Positions 17,064-25,772 are shown, counted from the first letter of the stretch. The stretch: 32,500 nucleotides of DNA from Chitinophagales bacterium (GCA_015654595.1 JAATGQ010000147.1:1-32500); one strand, 5' to 3'. Notes: generated by a model from the sequence alone, not told the origin. Numbers and translations are program-made.

Positions 17064-17645
17064 ATGAAGAAAACAATTCTACTGCTTTCCCGTTTCGGGG
17101 TGATCACTCCATTCGCGGAAGAATATTTACTGGAACATCTACGCGAGCAGCATTTTGCAAAAGACGAGATGATCCTTTTTGCCGGTAATGAAGCGAGAAG
17201 GATCTATTTTATCGACTATGGGCTGATCAGGCATTTCGTAGACACGGCAAAAGGTGAATCAACCACCTGGCTGCTCGTAGAAAACGCCATAGTCGTGGGT
17301 TTTAAGAGTTTCTTCGAACAAGAGAAATCGCTGGAAAACATCCAGGCACTGCTGCCCACACTGACCTACAGTCTGACCCGGTCGGAGTTGGAATACCTCG
17401 TAGAAAACGACATAGAATTCCACAAGATTAACGAGAAGATACAGAAATTCTACCGATCCCTCGAGAGCTAGTACACCTACATCATGAAACAACCCGAAGA
17501 ACAGCGGTACGACTGGCTGCTGAAAAAGCACAGCCATCTTTTGACTATAACGCCAAATGGTATCCTGGCCAGTTTTCTCAATATGCGCAAGGAAAAGTTT
17601 TATAAAATAAGGAGGGCAAGATCGGGTAAACGTCCACGCACGTAA
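17064..17645 (+). pseudogene. Crp/Fnr-like regulator interrupted by an in-frame TAG
   Basis: The first part (17064-17471, 135 residues) is a cyclic-nucleotide-binding-type beta-barrel domain with the usual ARRIYFIDYGLIRHF block. It stops at TAG 17469-17471. The same frame continues without a shift to TAA at 17643-17645 and encodes exactly what should follow: EEQRYDWLLKKHSHLLTITP, then a helix-turn-helix stretch (ILASFLNMRKEKFYKIRR). Read through, the product would be 193 codons with the TAG as codon 136, a normal length for Bacteroidota Crp/Fnr-like regulators. A nonsense mutation is the simplest reading. The sensor part alone may still be made. It lies 109 nt upstream of the conjugation operon but is separated from it by no gene. 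Confidence 0.8.
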
Positions 17646-17754
17646 TACAACTTTTTTCTGATTTAGAAAATAGCGGAATGGTACAATTCTTCTTTTGAGA
17701 GATTTTCATTTTTGCTCTGGTCTTTTATTTGATCACAGAGAAAACTGAAAGTCC

Positions 17755-18219
17755 ATGTTATCCTCTTATTCCTGGCACGGGTTCCTCCGTGCCCTCTTCC
17801 TCCTTGCCATCGTCTGGTATGCAGGCGTAGCCTGCTTCCTCTATCGTAAGGCTATCAAGGAGCATTTGCGCCGGTGGCTAAAACAAAAGCCGCCGGCGAC
17901 AAAAGGCTTTTGGCCGCTGGCGCTGGGGGTGCTGGCTTGCGCGCTCTCGATCCATGATAACACTTATGCGCAAACGGCGGATGCCAATGCCGGCCTGTCC
18001 CAGGCAAACTCTTACATACGGGGACTGTTCGACCCCGTCTCCCAGATCATGTATGCCGTTGGCGCCATCATGGCGCTGGTAGGCGCTATCCGGGTCCACT
18101 ACCACTGGAGTCACCACTCTGGCCAGGAAGATATGACCAAAAGTGTGGGTCTCTGGTTTGGCGGGTGCATCTTCCTCGTGCTGGCCGCTACGGTCGCCCG
18201 ATCCTTCTTCGGTATTTAA
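17755..18219 (+). CDS. traE: TraE (DUF4134-type) conjugation membrane protein
   Basis: A 154-residue membrane protein, first gene of the conjugation operon. The C-terminal ~95 residues match the TraE/DUF4134 pattern: after an ALSIHDNTYAQ signal-like end comes a soluble turn, then YAVGAIMALVGAIRVHYHW, a short polar loop, and a final membrane helix ending in ARSFFGI. TraE resembles VirB3- or VirB2-like small inner-membrane components of type IV secretion. An extra N-terminal membrane segment of ~60 residues precedes the usual start, so the product is longer than a minimal TraE (~100 residues). A 21-nt gap separates it from traF. Confidence 0.8.
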   Translation: MLSSYSWHGFLRALFLLAIVWYAGVACFLYRKAIKEHLRRWLKQKPPATKGFWPLALGVLACALSIHDNTYAQTADANAGLSQANSYIRGLFDPVSQIMYAVGAIMALVGAIRVHYHWSHHSGQEDMTKSVGLWFGGCIFLVLAATVARSFFGI

Positions 18220-18240
18220 AACGATCTTAAAACTTTTCCT

Positions 18241-18567
18241 ATGTCCTCCAGATCTTTTCCGATCCATCGGGCCATCAACCGCCCGCTGTCTTTCAAGGGG
18301 TTTAAAGGCCCCTATATCCTGCTGGCCGCTATTGCGCTCGTCGGCGACCTCTTCTTCTTTGTACTGCTGTATTGCTGCGGTGTATCACCCACGATCTGTC
18401 TGCTGGCCGCTGGCAGCCTTGGCGGAGGACTGCTGACGCTCTTTCGATGGTGCAGCAAGGTTTATGGCGTTCATGGACTCGAGCAGAGAAGGGTTAGACG
18501 GGCAATCCCCCGGTGCTGGATCATCAGAAGCAAAAAAACGATCATCAATAAAAAACAAAAACAATGA
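18241..18567 (+). CDS. traF: TraF (DUF4133-type) conjugation membrane protein
   Basis: A 108-residue protein with the DUF4133/TraF features: INRPLSFKGFKGPYILLAAI leading into the first membrane helix, a second hydrophobic helix (CLLAAGSLGGGLLTLF), and the cytoplasmic KVYGVHGLEQRRVRRAIPR motif where other members have YG-HGL and a basic IP sequence. TraF corresponds to VirB3-like inner-membrane proteins that work with the TraG ATPase. Length is normal. It overlaps traG by 4 nt (ATGA), suggesting translational coupling to the ATPase. Confidence 0.85.
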   Translation: MSSRSFPIHRAINRPLSFKGFKGPYILLAAIALVGDLFFFVLLYCCGVSPTICLLAAGSLGGGLLTLFRWCSKVYGVHGLEQRRVRRAIPRCWIIRSKKTIINKKQKQ

Positions 18568-21500
18568 AAGCACTATTCGATTTCCCCATTTTTGAAGTGA
18601 CAGACGACGGCATACTCGCGGCCAACAGCGATTTCAGCATCGGCTTCGAAGTCACGCTGCACCCTACAGGAAGCCGCAGCGCCGAAGAGTATGACGCCGC
18701 CCGGGAAGCGCACGAGAAAGCGCTTAACGGCCTGCCACCCGGCACTATCGTGCAATGGATGGATTGGTATACCTATGCCCGATGTGAAACCTCAAAATGG
18801 CGATCTGCACCGGGAAAAGAGCCGGAAGATGATTTCCTGAAAGATTCCGCGCAAAAGCATTTCGTGGGCCGGCCCTATCTGCGGCACCGCTGCTTTGTGT
18901 TTATCACGAGACATATGGCCGTTACGCCTGCAACGATCGAGAAGCACAAGGATATCTGTTATAAATGGCAGTTTACTGTGCAATGCGAAGGTGCTGTCAT
19001 CGAGGCCATCCTTTTGCGAAAAAATGACTTGGAAGAATTGCTCCAACAATATTGCTTTCACAATTTTGCCGACGAGAACGTCATCTGCGATGTGGAACTC
19101 GGCGACCGGATCAAGATCGGCGACAAACCCTGCGTCCTCTACAGCCTCTCGGATGCCGATTACCTTCCCGCCAACTGTAGCGCCAGCGTCCCCTATGAGC
19201 CCTATAGCACGGAGGTGACGGAGTACCCCATCGGCTTTACCAGTCCCATCGGGCCGCTGCTGGATGTGGAACATATTTGTACGCAGCTGATCCTGATCAC
19301 GGATAAGGAAACCAGGAAGGCGCAGTTCGAAAGACAACGAAAAAGAGCCCGCAGCTTGTCGGTGGACGAATCCAATGCGGAGACGGCAATGGCTATTTCT
19401 GCTTATCTGAAAGAAGCGGCCCAGCCTTGGTGGACGATGGTCCGGCTTTATTCCAGCGTACTCGCCTGGGCGGCCCCCTCCGGTTCTATCGACGAGCTAA
19501 AGAAGAAGGTCAGCACAGCCATCGGCCGGCTGGGCGCCAGACCGCACCTGGAGACCATAGCCACCCCACAGTATTGGCTGGCGGGAATCCCAGGGAATGG
19601 CGGGAATCTTCCAAAGGAGGGCTGGCTGGATACTTTTACGGCCCAGGCCAGCTGCTTTTTGACAGCGGAGACAAACCAGGAGGAGGAATACTATGAAAAT
19701 GGGTTTCCCCTGGGGCAACGATTCACGGGTATCCCGCAAAACCTCGACCTTTCGCATGAACCACTCGAAGATGGCTGGATCGACAATCGCAACAAGATCG
19801 TTATCGGTGGATCGGGCAGCGGGAAGTCTTTCTTCCTGAACAATTTTGTCCATTGGAACCTCAGCAATCATTCCCATGTGATGATCGTCGACATCGGCGG
19901 CAGCTATAGACGTCTCTGCCAGCTGATGAACGGCCATTACGTAACCTACGACGAAAAGTCACCCCTGAGTTTTAACCCTTTTCAATTGGAAAGGAAGGAG
20001 TACCCGGATATCGAAAAGGTCGAAAGCCTCAAAGTATTGCTGTCCACGCTTTGGAAAAAGGACAAGGATAATCTGACACAGGCGGAATACCTGACTCTTT
20101 CCCGCGCCATCCGACGGTTTTACCAGTTCATCGCACTAAATGAAGGCCCCGCCCCCAGCCTCAACGCCTTTTATGACTTCGTCGACAAGCATTTCCGAAA
20201 GAGCCTTATCGAGGAACACGGCGTCCAGCATTTTGACCTCGACGGTTTTTTGTATGTTTTAAAGCCTTTTTATACCGGCGGCGAGTACGACTACCTGCTA
20301 AACGCAGCCGATCAACCGGCCTTCCTCGATCATCCCTTCCTGGTCTTTGAATTGGACAACATCGCCGACCATCCCATCCTGTACCCTGTGGTAACGATCA
20401 TCATCATGCAGACCTATATCTCCAAGCTTCGGCATCTGCATGATCACCACAAGATCCTGCTGATCGAAGAAGCCTGGAAGCCCCTCATGCGCGAGTCCAC
20501 CAGCGCGTATATCAAATGGCTTTTCAAGACGGCCCGGAAGTTTTACGGGGAAATCATCGTCTCCACCCAGGAACTGGAAGACCTGGCCAGCAATCCCATT
20601 GTCAAAAACACCATTATCAACAATACTGACTGTAAGATCCTGACGGACTGCAGGAAGTTCACAAACCGATTTTATGACCTCGAGAAGCTTCTCTCCCTCT
20701 CCGAAAAGGAAAAGATCCAGGCCCTCTCGCTTAATAAGGCCAACGATCCGAACCATAAGTACAAGGAAGTCTTTATCGGCTTCGCAAAAGGCCCGTCCAA
20801 TGTATACCGTAACGAAGTCTCGCTCGAAGAGTACCTGGTATACACCACCGAAGCCAAAGAAAGGAATCTAGTAGACCATTATGTGGGACAAAAAGGCGGT
20901 GTCCGTGAAGGTGTGGCCGCCCTGGCGGCGGATATAAGGGCGGGGGTCGTCCAGCTCCTGCTTACCGCTGCCTTTGTTATTGGTTTTGTCCTTAGCCCCA
21001 GTCAGAAAGCCTCCGCCCAGGTGGCGGAGCTGGTGGAAGCAGTCACGAAAAAAGCGCTCGTAGCCGCCGATATGAAGGTTCAAAGAGATCAGACGGCTAC
21101 TATCGCCTTGCAAACGACGCAGAAGGAAGCGGAAACGGACATGCAAAGCGGCTTACTCGACGATATCGCCTCCTGGGTTGATCAAACCCAGGAGCTGTTC
21201 GAAACCTATTATCAAGCCCTCTGGCAGGTCAAGACCTCCATCAGCAACCTCGGCAAAGTGCAGGGCCTGGTCCAACGCCAGGCACAGCTGGTCATAGAAT
21301 GCCAGCGGGACTGGTCGACCATCCAGCAAGACCCGCACTTTAGTATCGGCGAGCTGTCGCATATCGGCCAGGTCTACCAGGCTATCCTAAACGAAAGCAG
21401 CCGGAATATCCAGCAGCTGACATTGGTCATCCAGTCCTTTTTTACCCAGATGGACGACGGCAGCCGGCTACAGCTGATAGACGAGACGGGCAGCCGGATC

Positions 21501-21617
21501 GAATCCAACTATGGGCTGCTGCGGAAATGGACCGGGGAGAATGCGTTGCTAAGCGCAAACCGGGCCCGGTCACAAGCCGATCTCCAATCCATTCAAATCT
21601 TATACGGTATACAATGA
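18564..21617 (+). CDS. traG: TraG VirB4-like ATPase fused to a VirB5-like (TraI-type) domain
   Basis: A single 1017-residue frame. Residues 1 to ~785 are a VirB4/TraG conjugation ATPase: Walker A IGGSGSGKS (G415-S422), Walker B KILLIEEAWKPL (acidic pair near 635), and a later TGG-free sensor region (IIVSTQELEDL). The usual TraG end, EEYLVYTTEAKERN, is present. Then, without a stop, come a hydrophobic stretch (about 793-815) ending in an ASAQ-like cleavage site and ~200 residues homologous to the TraI/VirB5-like protein two genes later (shared pattern EL..I..VY..LL..S...I..L, RLQ.ID and LYG at the end). A GTG at 20913 (residue 784) could start a separate signal-peptide protein, so the fusion may be translational read-on plus internal start. 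Unusual compared with separate traG and traI genes. Confidence 0.88.
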   Translation: MKALFDFPIFEVTDDGILAANSDFSIGFEVTLHPTGSRSAEEYDAAREAHEKALNGLPPGTIVQWMDWYTYARCETSKWRSAPGKEPEDDFLKDSAQKHFVGRPYLRHRCFVFITRHMAVTPATIEKHKDICYKWQFTVQCEGAVIEAILLRKNDLEELLQQYCFHNFADENVICDVELGDRIKIGDKPCVLYSLSDADYLPANCSASVPYEPYSTEVTEYPIGFTSPIGPLLDVEHICTQLILITDKETRKAQFERQRKRARSLSVDESNAETAMAISAYLKEAAQPWWTMVRLYSSVLAWAAPSGSIDELKKKVSTAIGRLGARPHLETIATPQYWLAGIPGNGGNLPKEGWLDTFTAQASCFLTAETNQEEEYYENGFPLGQRFTGIPQNLDLSHEPLEDGWIDNRNKIVIGGSGSGKSFFLNNFVHWNLSNHSHVMIVDIGGSYRRLCQLMNGHYVTYDEKSPLSFNPFQLERKEYPDIEKVESLKVLLSTLWKKDKDNLTQAEYLTLSRAIRRFYQFIALNEGPAPSLNAFYDFVDKHFRKSLIEEHGVQHFDLDGFLYVLKPFYTGGEYDYLLNAADQPAFLDHPFLVFELDNIADHPILYPVVTIIIMQTYISKLRHLHDHHKILLIEEAWKPLMRESTSAYIKWLFKTARKFYGEIIVSTQELEDLASNPIVKNTIINNTDCKILTDCRKFTNRFYDLEKLLSLSEKEKIQALSLNKANDPNHKYKEVFIGFAKGPSNVYRNEVSLEEYLVYTTEAKERNLVDHYVGQKGGVREGVAALAADIRAGVVQLLLTAAFVIGFVLSPSQKASAQVAELVEAVTKKALVAADMKVQRDQTATIALQTTQKEAETDMQSGLLDDIASWVDQTQELFETYYQALWQVKTSISNLGKVQGLVQRQAQLVIECQRDWSTIQQDPHFSIGELSHIGQVYQAILNESSRNIQQLTLVIQSFFTQMDDGSRLQLIDETGSRIESNYGLLRKWTGENALLSANRARSQADLQSIQILYGIQ

Positions 21618-22243
21618 AACAGATCCTGCTGGCACAGCTGATCGCCCTTCGGCTGTTCCATTATAGCAATAATGCGGGCTATGACCAGGCAGAGGCCCGG
21701 CTTACTGCCATCAGCGCCGGTCAGAGTGCCGAATATCAACTCCATAAAACTTATTACGAAAACCTTTATAAAATCAATCCCAATGTTCAAACCCTATCTT
21801 CTCTTAGGCCTGCTGACAGCCGGCACTACCCTAACTCCCTCGCATGCACAGTCGATCGCCGACCTGGTCGAACAGTTGACGCTGGACAAGGAAAAGCTCA
21901 GCTCGCTGAAAGCAACCCTGCAGGATATGGTCAAGGGTTACGAAAGTCTGAAACGCGGGTATGTGCAGATCAGGGATCTCGCCGAGTACAATTTTATGCT
22001 GCACAAAAGTTATCTCGACGGGCTGTCGCAGGTGTCGCCCAATGTCCAAAGCGATCCGCGCATCAATACCATCTTCGATACGGAACGCCAGTTCTTGCAG
22101 CAATACAAGGCGGGTATCGGCACCCTGGGCAACGGGAGTCTGTTCACGCCACCCGAGCTGCTTTATATCAACAATATCTACTCCACCCTGCTGCAGCGGT
22201 CTACCCAGTCGATCGAGGAATTGAACATGGTCGTCACGGATAA
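21614..22243 (+). CDS. Short or truncated VirB5-like paralogue (uncertain C-terminus)
   Basis: The ATG at 21614 shares ATGA with the traG stop. The first ~58 residues are a hydrophobic start, then YDQAEARLTAISAGQSAEYQ, LHKTYYENLYKINPNVQ. This aligns with the middle of the next gene (IRDLAEYNFMLHKSYLDGL..SPNVQ), so the two are paralogous. After position ~21783 the frame lies out of phase over the next gene and reads arginine-rich, low-quality sequence to the stop at 22243; I take that part as a frame shadow rather than functional protein. The true gene may be a short periplasmic peptide of about 60-70 residues or a truncated copy whose 3' half was lost when it was joined to the neighbouring gene. 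Confidence applies to the N-terminal part. Confidence 0.4.
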   Translation: MKQILLAQLIALRLFHYSNNAGYDQAEARLTAISAGQSAEYQLHKTYYENLYKINPNVQTLSSLRPADSRHYPNSLACTVDRRPGRTVDAGQGKAQLAESNPAGYGQGLRKSETRVCADQGSRRVQFYAAQKLSRRAVAGVAQCPKRSAHQYHLRYGTPVLAAIQGGYRHPGQRESVHATRAALYQQYLLHPAAAVYPVDRGIEHGRHG

Positions 22244-22424
22244 TCAGCTGCAGATGACGGATGCGCAGCGGCTTCAGGCCATCGACCGGATCGATATCGA
22301 TGCCAAATCCCAGCTGGCGGCGGTACAGCAGCTGAACGGCATCGTCGCGGTACAGATCGCGCAGCGGCAAGGCGCGACGAGGGATATCAACACTTTAAAA
22401 ACACTGTATGGTTTACCTGATTGA
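21783..22424 (+). CDS. TraI-like / VirB5-like periplasmic conjugation protein
   Basis: A 213-residue protein. I use the ATG at 21783 because it gives a clean signal peptide (MFKPYLLLGLLTAGTTLTPS then HAQ) that the longer frame would destroy. The mature part is helical with LKRGYVQIRDLAEYNFMLHK, PPELLYINNIYSTLLQRSTQ and QMTDAQRLQAIDRID, and it ends in LKTLYGLPD. Such proteins occur between traG and traJ in Bacteroidota conjugation operons, often labelled TraI or TerB-like. By position and shape they are like VirB5-type pilus-tip proteins. The C-terminal ~95 residues are clearly homologous to the C-terminal domain fused to TraG upstream. It overlaps traJ by 17 nt. Confidence 0.75.
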   Translation: MFKPYLLLGLLTAGTTLTPSHAQSIADLVEQLTLDKEKLSSLKATLQDMVKGYESLKRGYVQIRDLAEYNFMLHKSYLDGLSQVSPNVQSDPRINTIFDTERQFLQQYKAGIGTLGNGSLFTPPELLYINNIYSTLLQRSTQSIEELNMVVTDNQLQMTDAQRLQAIDRIDIDAKSQLAAVQQLNGIVAVQIAQRQGATRDINTLKTLYGLPD

Positions 22425-23364
22425 CATAACGGCCGACATCGGTGGATTACAGGGGGTACTGAACGAGGTATACAACCAGATGATGGCCAGTTGTTCGATG
22501 TTGACGAGCGTCAGTATGGGATTAGCGGCGTTTGGCGCGATGCTGGGAATCTATAAAAAGGCTTTTGACAGGGTATCTTATGCCAAATGGCCTGACATCG
22601 AGATACTCTACCGGCCATGTGCGATCGCGATAGCCATCGCCTACTACCCGTATCTGATCGCGCTGATCAACGGGGTGATGCAGCCCCTGGTGGTGGGTAC
22701 CCAGGTGATAGCGGGGACCTCAAATCAGGCGGTAGCTACCCTGATACAGCAAAAGCAGGATGCGCTGAAGAATTCTACGGACTACCAGATGTACACCGGC
22801 CCGACGGGCAGCGGCAGCCTTGACAAATGGAAGCAGTTGTCGGGCGAGGCAGATAGCGGGTTTATGTCGGGGCTATCAAACAGAATGAAGTTCGAGATGG
22901 CCAAGACCTCTTATGATATGCGGAACTCGATAAAGGTCTGGTTGTCGGAGATCCTGCAGATCCTCTTTGAGTCGGCAGCGCTTTGCATCAACACCATCCG
23001 GACCTTTTACCTGGTGATACTCGCGATACTGGGCCCGCTGTCCTTGGCTTATTCGACTTTCCCGGGGCTGGAAGACAGCCTTATCCACTGGTTCTCGCGC
23101 TATCTGAATGTATTCCTATGGCTGCCGGTGGCCAATATTTTCGGGGCGCTGATCGGACAGATACAACAGGAAATGATCAAGCTGGATATCTCGCAGCTGA
23201 ATACGACGGGGCAGACGACCTTCCAGCCGACGGATGCGGCATACCTGGTTTTCCTGGTGATGGCGATCGCGGGCTATTTCACGGTGCCGACGATCACAGG
23301 ATATATCGTCAAAGGAGGCGGAACGGGCGTACATCTTTGGTTCACAAAATTCTTAAAGTCATGA
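22408..23364 (+). CDS. traJ: TraJ, VirB6/TrbL-like inner-membrane protein
   Basis: A 318-residue polytopic protein starting at 22408. It has an N-terminal soluble segment, then hydrophobic segments around residues 30-47, 70-95, 185-225, 235-255 and 280-300. The blocks FGAMLGIYKKAFD, IRTFYLVILAILGPLSLAYS, WFSRYLNVFLWLPVANIFGA and the C-terminal membrane helix are typical of TraJ of Bacteroides-type conjugative elements. VirB6-like proteins form the inner-membrane channel of type IV secretion. Length is near the family norm (~330). It ends with ATGA shared with traK. Confidence 0.88.
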   Translation: MVYLIDITADIGGLQGVLNEVYNQMMASCSMLTSVSMGLAAFGAMLGIYKKAFDRVSYAKWPDIEILYRPCAIAIAIAYYPYLIALINGVMQPLVVGTQVIAGTSNQAVATLIQQKQDALKNSTDYQMYTGPTGSGSLDKWKQLSGEADSGFMSGLSNRMKFEMAKTSYDMRNSIKVWLSEILQILFESAALCINTIRTFYLVILAILGPLSLAYSTFPGLEDSLIHWFSRYLNVFLWLPVANIFGALIGQIQQEMIKLDISQLNTTGQTTFQPTDAAYLVFLVMAIAGYFTVPTITGYIVKGGGTGVHLWFTKFLKS

Positions 23365-23984
23365 ATTTCTTTCCCAGGTTAAAGAATATGGAGACCGCCA
23401 CAAAGCATCTCAAGCTTTACACCACGGTGGTCGTGGGCGGCTGTTTCCTGCTGAGCGGGATCGTCACCTGTATCTCTTACCGGAGTATACAGCAATCGCA
23501 GAACCGGATCTATATCCTGGCTGCAGGGAAAGCGATGGAGGCGATGGCAAGCGACCGCAGGGAAAACCTGCCGGTGGAGGCCAGGGATCATATCTGGAAC
23601 TTCCATCGCTATTTCTTTAGTCTGTCGCCGGATGAAAAAGCGATCAACAACAATCTGGCTCATGCTTTTTACCTGGCGGACAACTCGGCCAGGAAGATCT
23701 ATCAACGTTTCAACGAGGCGCATTACTATACCAATGTGGTTGCCGGAAATATGAGCCAGGAGGTCACAATGGACAGCATTGTGCTGGATATGCAAAGCAT
23801 GCCCTATTTCTTCCGGTTTTATGGGCAGGAAAAGATCATCCGGCCCACAACCGCCGTCACACGGAGGCTTTGGACGGAGGGGCAGCTGCGGCTAATCGAA
23901 CGCAGTGATAATAATCCGCATGGTTTTCTGATCGAAAAATGGGTGATCCTTGACAACCGGGATCTGAAAGCCGAAGCCAGATGA
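23361..23984 (+). CDS. traK: TraK, VirB8-like inner-membrane protein
   Basis: A 207-residue bitopic protein, ATG at 23361 within the traJ stop. A short cytoplasmic N-terminus is followed by one membrane helix (VVVGGCFLLSGIVTCIS, about residues 28-44) and a periplasmic domain with the TraK hallmarks RDHIWNFHRYFFSLSPDEKA, then NLAHAFYLADNSARKIYQ and an EGQLRLIERSDNNPHGFLIE-type end. VirB8-like proteins act as a scaffold in the type IV apparatus. Length matches TraK. A 19-nt gap leads to traM. Confidence 0.9.
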   Translation: MNFFPRLKNMETATKHLKLYTTVVVGGCFLLSGIVTCISYRSIQQSQNRIYILAAGKAMEAMASDRRENLPVEARDHIWNFHRYFFSLSPDEKAINNNLAHAFYLADNSARKIYQRFNEAHYYTNVVAGNMSQEVTMDSIVLDMQSMPYFFRFYGQEKIIRPTTAVTRRLWTEGQLRLIERSDNNPHGFLIEKWVILDNRDLKAEAR

Positions 23985-24003
23985 TCCTTCTAAAACAACT
24001 ATT

Positions 24004-25464
24004 ATGAAAGTCACAAAACAGGAATTGCTGATCATACCGGGGTTGTTCTTCTTATGCTCCATTTTCGTGTTCTGGTGTATGAAGGGCGGGAGCAAGGCGC
24101 CGGATATGCAAAAGGATTCGATACCGGGTGTCAATCCCAATCTACCGGATGCAAAGCCCGACGGCCAAAAAACCTTCGTCAACAAGACGACCAGTTATGA
24201 ACAGGCGGAGGCGGATTCGATGAAAAGAAGGCAACAGCGGGAGGCCGACGTCATCCGATACCTTGATACGGGCCGACGAGATACAGTCTTACCCGGGCCG
24301 AATCTGGCTTCTACCGCCAACCAGCTGCTACAGCAATTGGACCGAATGCAACAGGCGATCCATCAGCCACAGCCTGCCGCAGCGCCTTACCGGCCGTCGA
24401 TGCGACAGTTATCTTATAACCCGCCGCCGATGCCGCGGCAGGTAGATACACCGGAGCCCGATCCGCAGATCGAAAAGCTGAACGCGATGCTGGATAAAGT
24501 GATCCGGATCCAGCATCCTGCAGAGGCAAAGGCTGCCGCAGACAAGACGCCGGCGGATGAGGTCATCCCGGTGGATTCTTCGGGCAATGCGCTGTCGGCG
24601 GTGGTGATCGAGGGGCAGACCTTGTCTACGGGTATGACGATGGGGTTGCGGTTAATGGAGGCAGTGATCGTGGATGGAGTGCCTATTCCGCCGGGGCAGT
24701 TGATCTATGGGACGGTTACGATCAACAGCGATAGGATGCAGGTGAATGTGGGCGCCATACGGTATGGACATCATTTATTCAAAACCGCATTACAGGTTTA
24801 TGACCTGGATGGGTTGGAGGGGATACATGTGCCGGGGTTGCTTAGCAGGGATGTGGCCAAACAATCCGCCGATCAGGGAGCGGGCTCTGTCAATATAAAC
24901 AATTACGATCCATCGCTTGGCGCCCAGGCCACCAATGCAGGCATCCAGACCGCAAAGACCTTCTTTAGCCGGAAGGTGAGGCTGGTGAGGGCTACCGTTC
25001 GGGCGGGGTACCAGGTGCTGTTGAAGAATACAAAATACACCGCTCCTCTTCATCGTGCTGGTTCTTTAGGTGTAAGGTTAGAGACAAGCCCACCCGGTTT
25101 CGCCCCGGGGGGCTCTTCTTTGGTTCGTTGCCGGCGGGATGGGCTTGAGCTGATGTTGAAGGGGATCTATCTCAAAGACAGTCTGCTTTGGTTTGCGCTT
25201 GTGCTCACGAACCACTCCCCTATTGCGTATCATCCAGCTTATATCCGCTGGTTTATCCGGGATCGGAAAAAGTTCAAGCGGACGGCGGTGCAGGACTGGA
25301 CGCTGGAGCCCGTTTATGAAGATTCGTGCTGGACGGGCTTTCAGCCGTTTGGGTTCGGTAAGGAGAAACAGTTGGTCATAGAAGTCGGCGATCAGCGGGG
25401 TCAGCGGACGCTGGAGCTGGAGGTTTCGGAAAAACTTTTTAAGCGCATAAAAATAGCAAAGTGA
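24004..25464 (+). CDS. traM: TraM (VirB10-like) joined to a TraN (VirB9-like, DUF4138-type) C-terminal domain
   Basis: A 486-residue frame. Residues ~7-27 form a membrane anchor. A long proline- and charge-rich periplasmic linker follows, then the TraM core with QLIYGTVTINSDRMQVNVGA and DGLEGIHVPGLLSRDVAKQS, ending near residue 345 (GYQVLLKN). The same frame then continues with sequence belonging to the TraN end: DGLELMLKGIYLKDSLLWFA, VLTNHSPIAYHPAYIRWFI and RDRKKFKRTAVQDWTLEPVY. In other Bacteroidota elements TraM and TraN are separate and TraN has its own export signal and N-terminal half, both missing here. The fused protein would put VirB10- and VirB9-like parts in one chain. A fusion by deletion is the likely origin. 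GTG of mobA overlaps its stop. Confidence 0.85.
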   Translation: MKVTKQELLIIPGLFFLCSIFVFWCMKGGSKAPDMQKDSIPGVNPNLPDAKPDGQKTFVNKTTSYEQAEADSMKRRQQREADVIRYLDTGRRDTVLPGPNLASTANQLLQQLDRMQQAIHQPQPAAAPYRPSMRQLSYNPPPMPRQVDTPEPDPQIEKLNAMLDKVIRIQHPAEAKAAADKTPADEVIPVDSSGNALSAVVIEGQTLSTGMTMGLRLMEAVIVDGVPIPPGQLIYGTVTINSDRMQVNVGAIRYGHHLFKTALQVYDLDGLEGIHVPGLLSRDVAKQSADQGAGSVNINNYDPSLGAQATNAGIQTAKTFFSRKVRLVRATVRAGYQVLLKNTKYTAPLHRAGSLGVRLETSPPGFAPGGSSLVRCRRDGLELMLKGIYLKDSLLWFALVLTNHSPIAYHPAYIRWFIRDRKKFKRTAVQDWTLEPVYEDSCWTGFQPFGFGKEKQLVIEVGDQRGQRTLELEVSEKLFKRIKIAK

Positions 25465-25772
25465 GGAACCGAAAGAATATCACAGTAACATTTTCTCCCG
25501 AAGAGTTGAAGCAACTGGATGTTCTCGCCAGCTCTTCCTGTTGCAAAAGGGCTCAGTATATCCGACGGACGGCGCTGCAAAAGCCTATCAGTTTGTCCTA
25601 TCGGAATAAATCCTTCGATGATTTTATCGATGAATGTATCCGGTTGCGTGTCGACATGAAGGAGATATTGGCCCTTCCACTGGATCAGCTCACCCAGCAG
25701 CAACTGGTCAATATTTACGAAGCAATAAATTTAGCAATCTATAAATTATACGACCTGTGCAAGCCAAATTAA
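25461..25772 (+). CDS. mobA: MobA-like relaxosome accessory protein
   Basis: A 103-residue protein that starts with GTG at 25461, overlapping the traM stop (GTGA). The N-terminus KNITVTFSPEELKQLDVLAS, followed by CCKRAQYIRRTALQ, is typical of ribbon-helix-helix DNA-binding proteins of the MobA type, which bind oriT beside the relaxase. The remaining helical tail ends in YEAINLAIYKLYDL. Position immediately before the relaxase supports the call. Length is typical. An oriT should be nearby but I do not recognise it in this window. Confidence 0.78.
   Translation: MRNRKNITVTFSPEELKQLDVLASSSCCKRAQYIRRTALQKPISLSYRNKSFDDFIDECIRLRVDMKEILALPLDQLTQQQLVNIYEAINLAIYKLYDLCKPN

Noticed and set aside
21960..22370. 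Minus-strand frame opposite the TraI-like gene (179 residues)
   Set aside because: It is an antisense shadow of a gene with a signal peptide and known context; Arg/Asp/Leu-rich composition with no domain.
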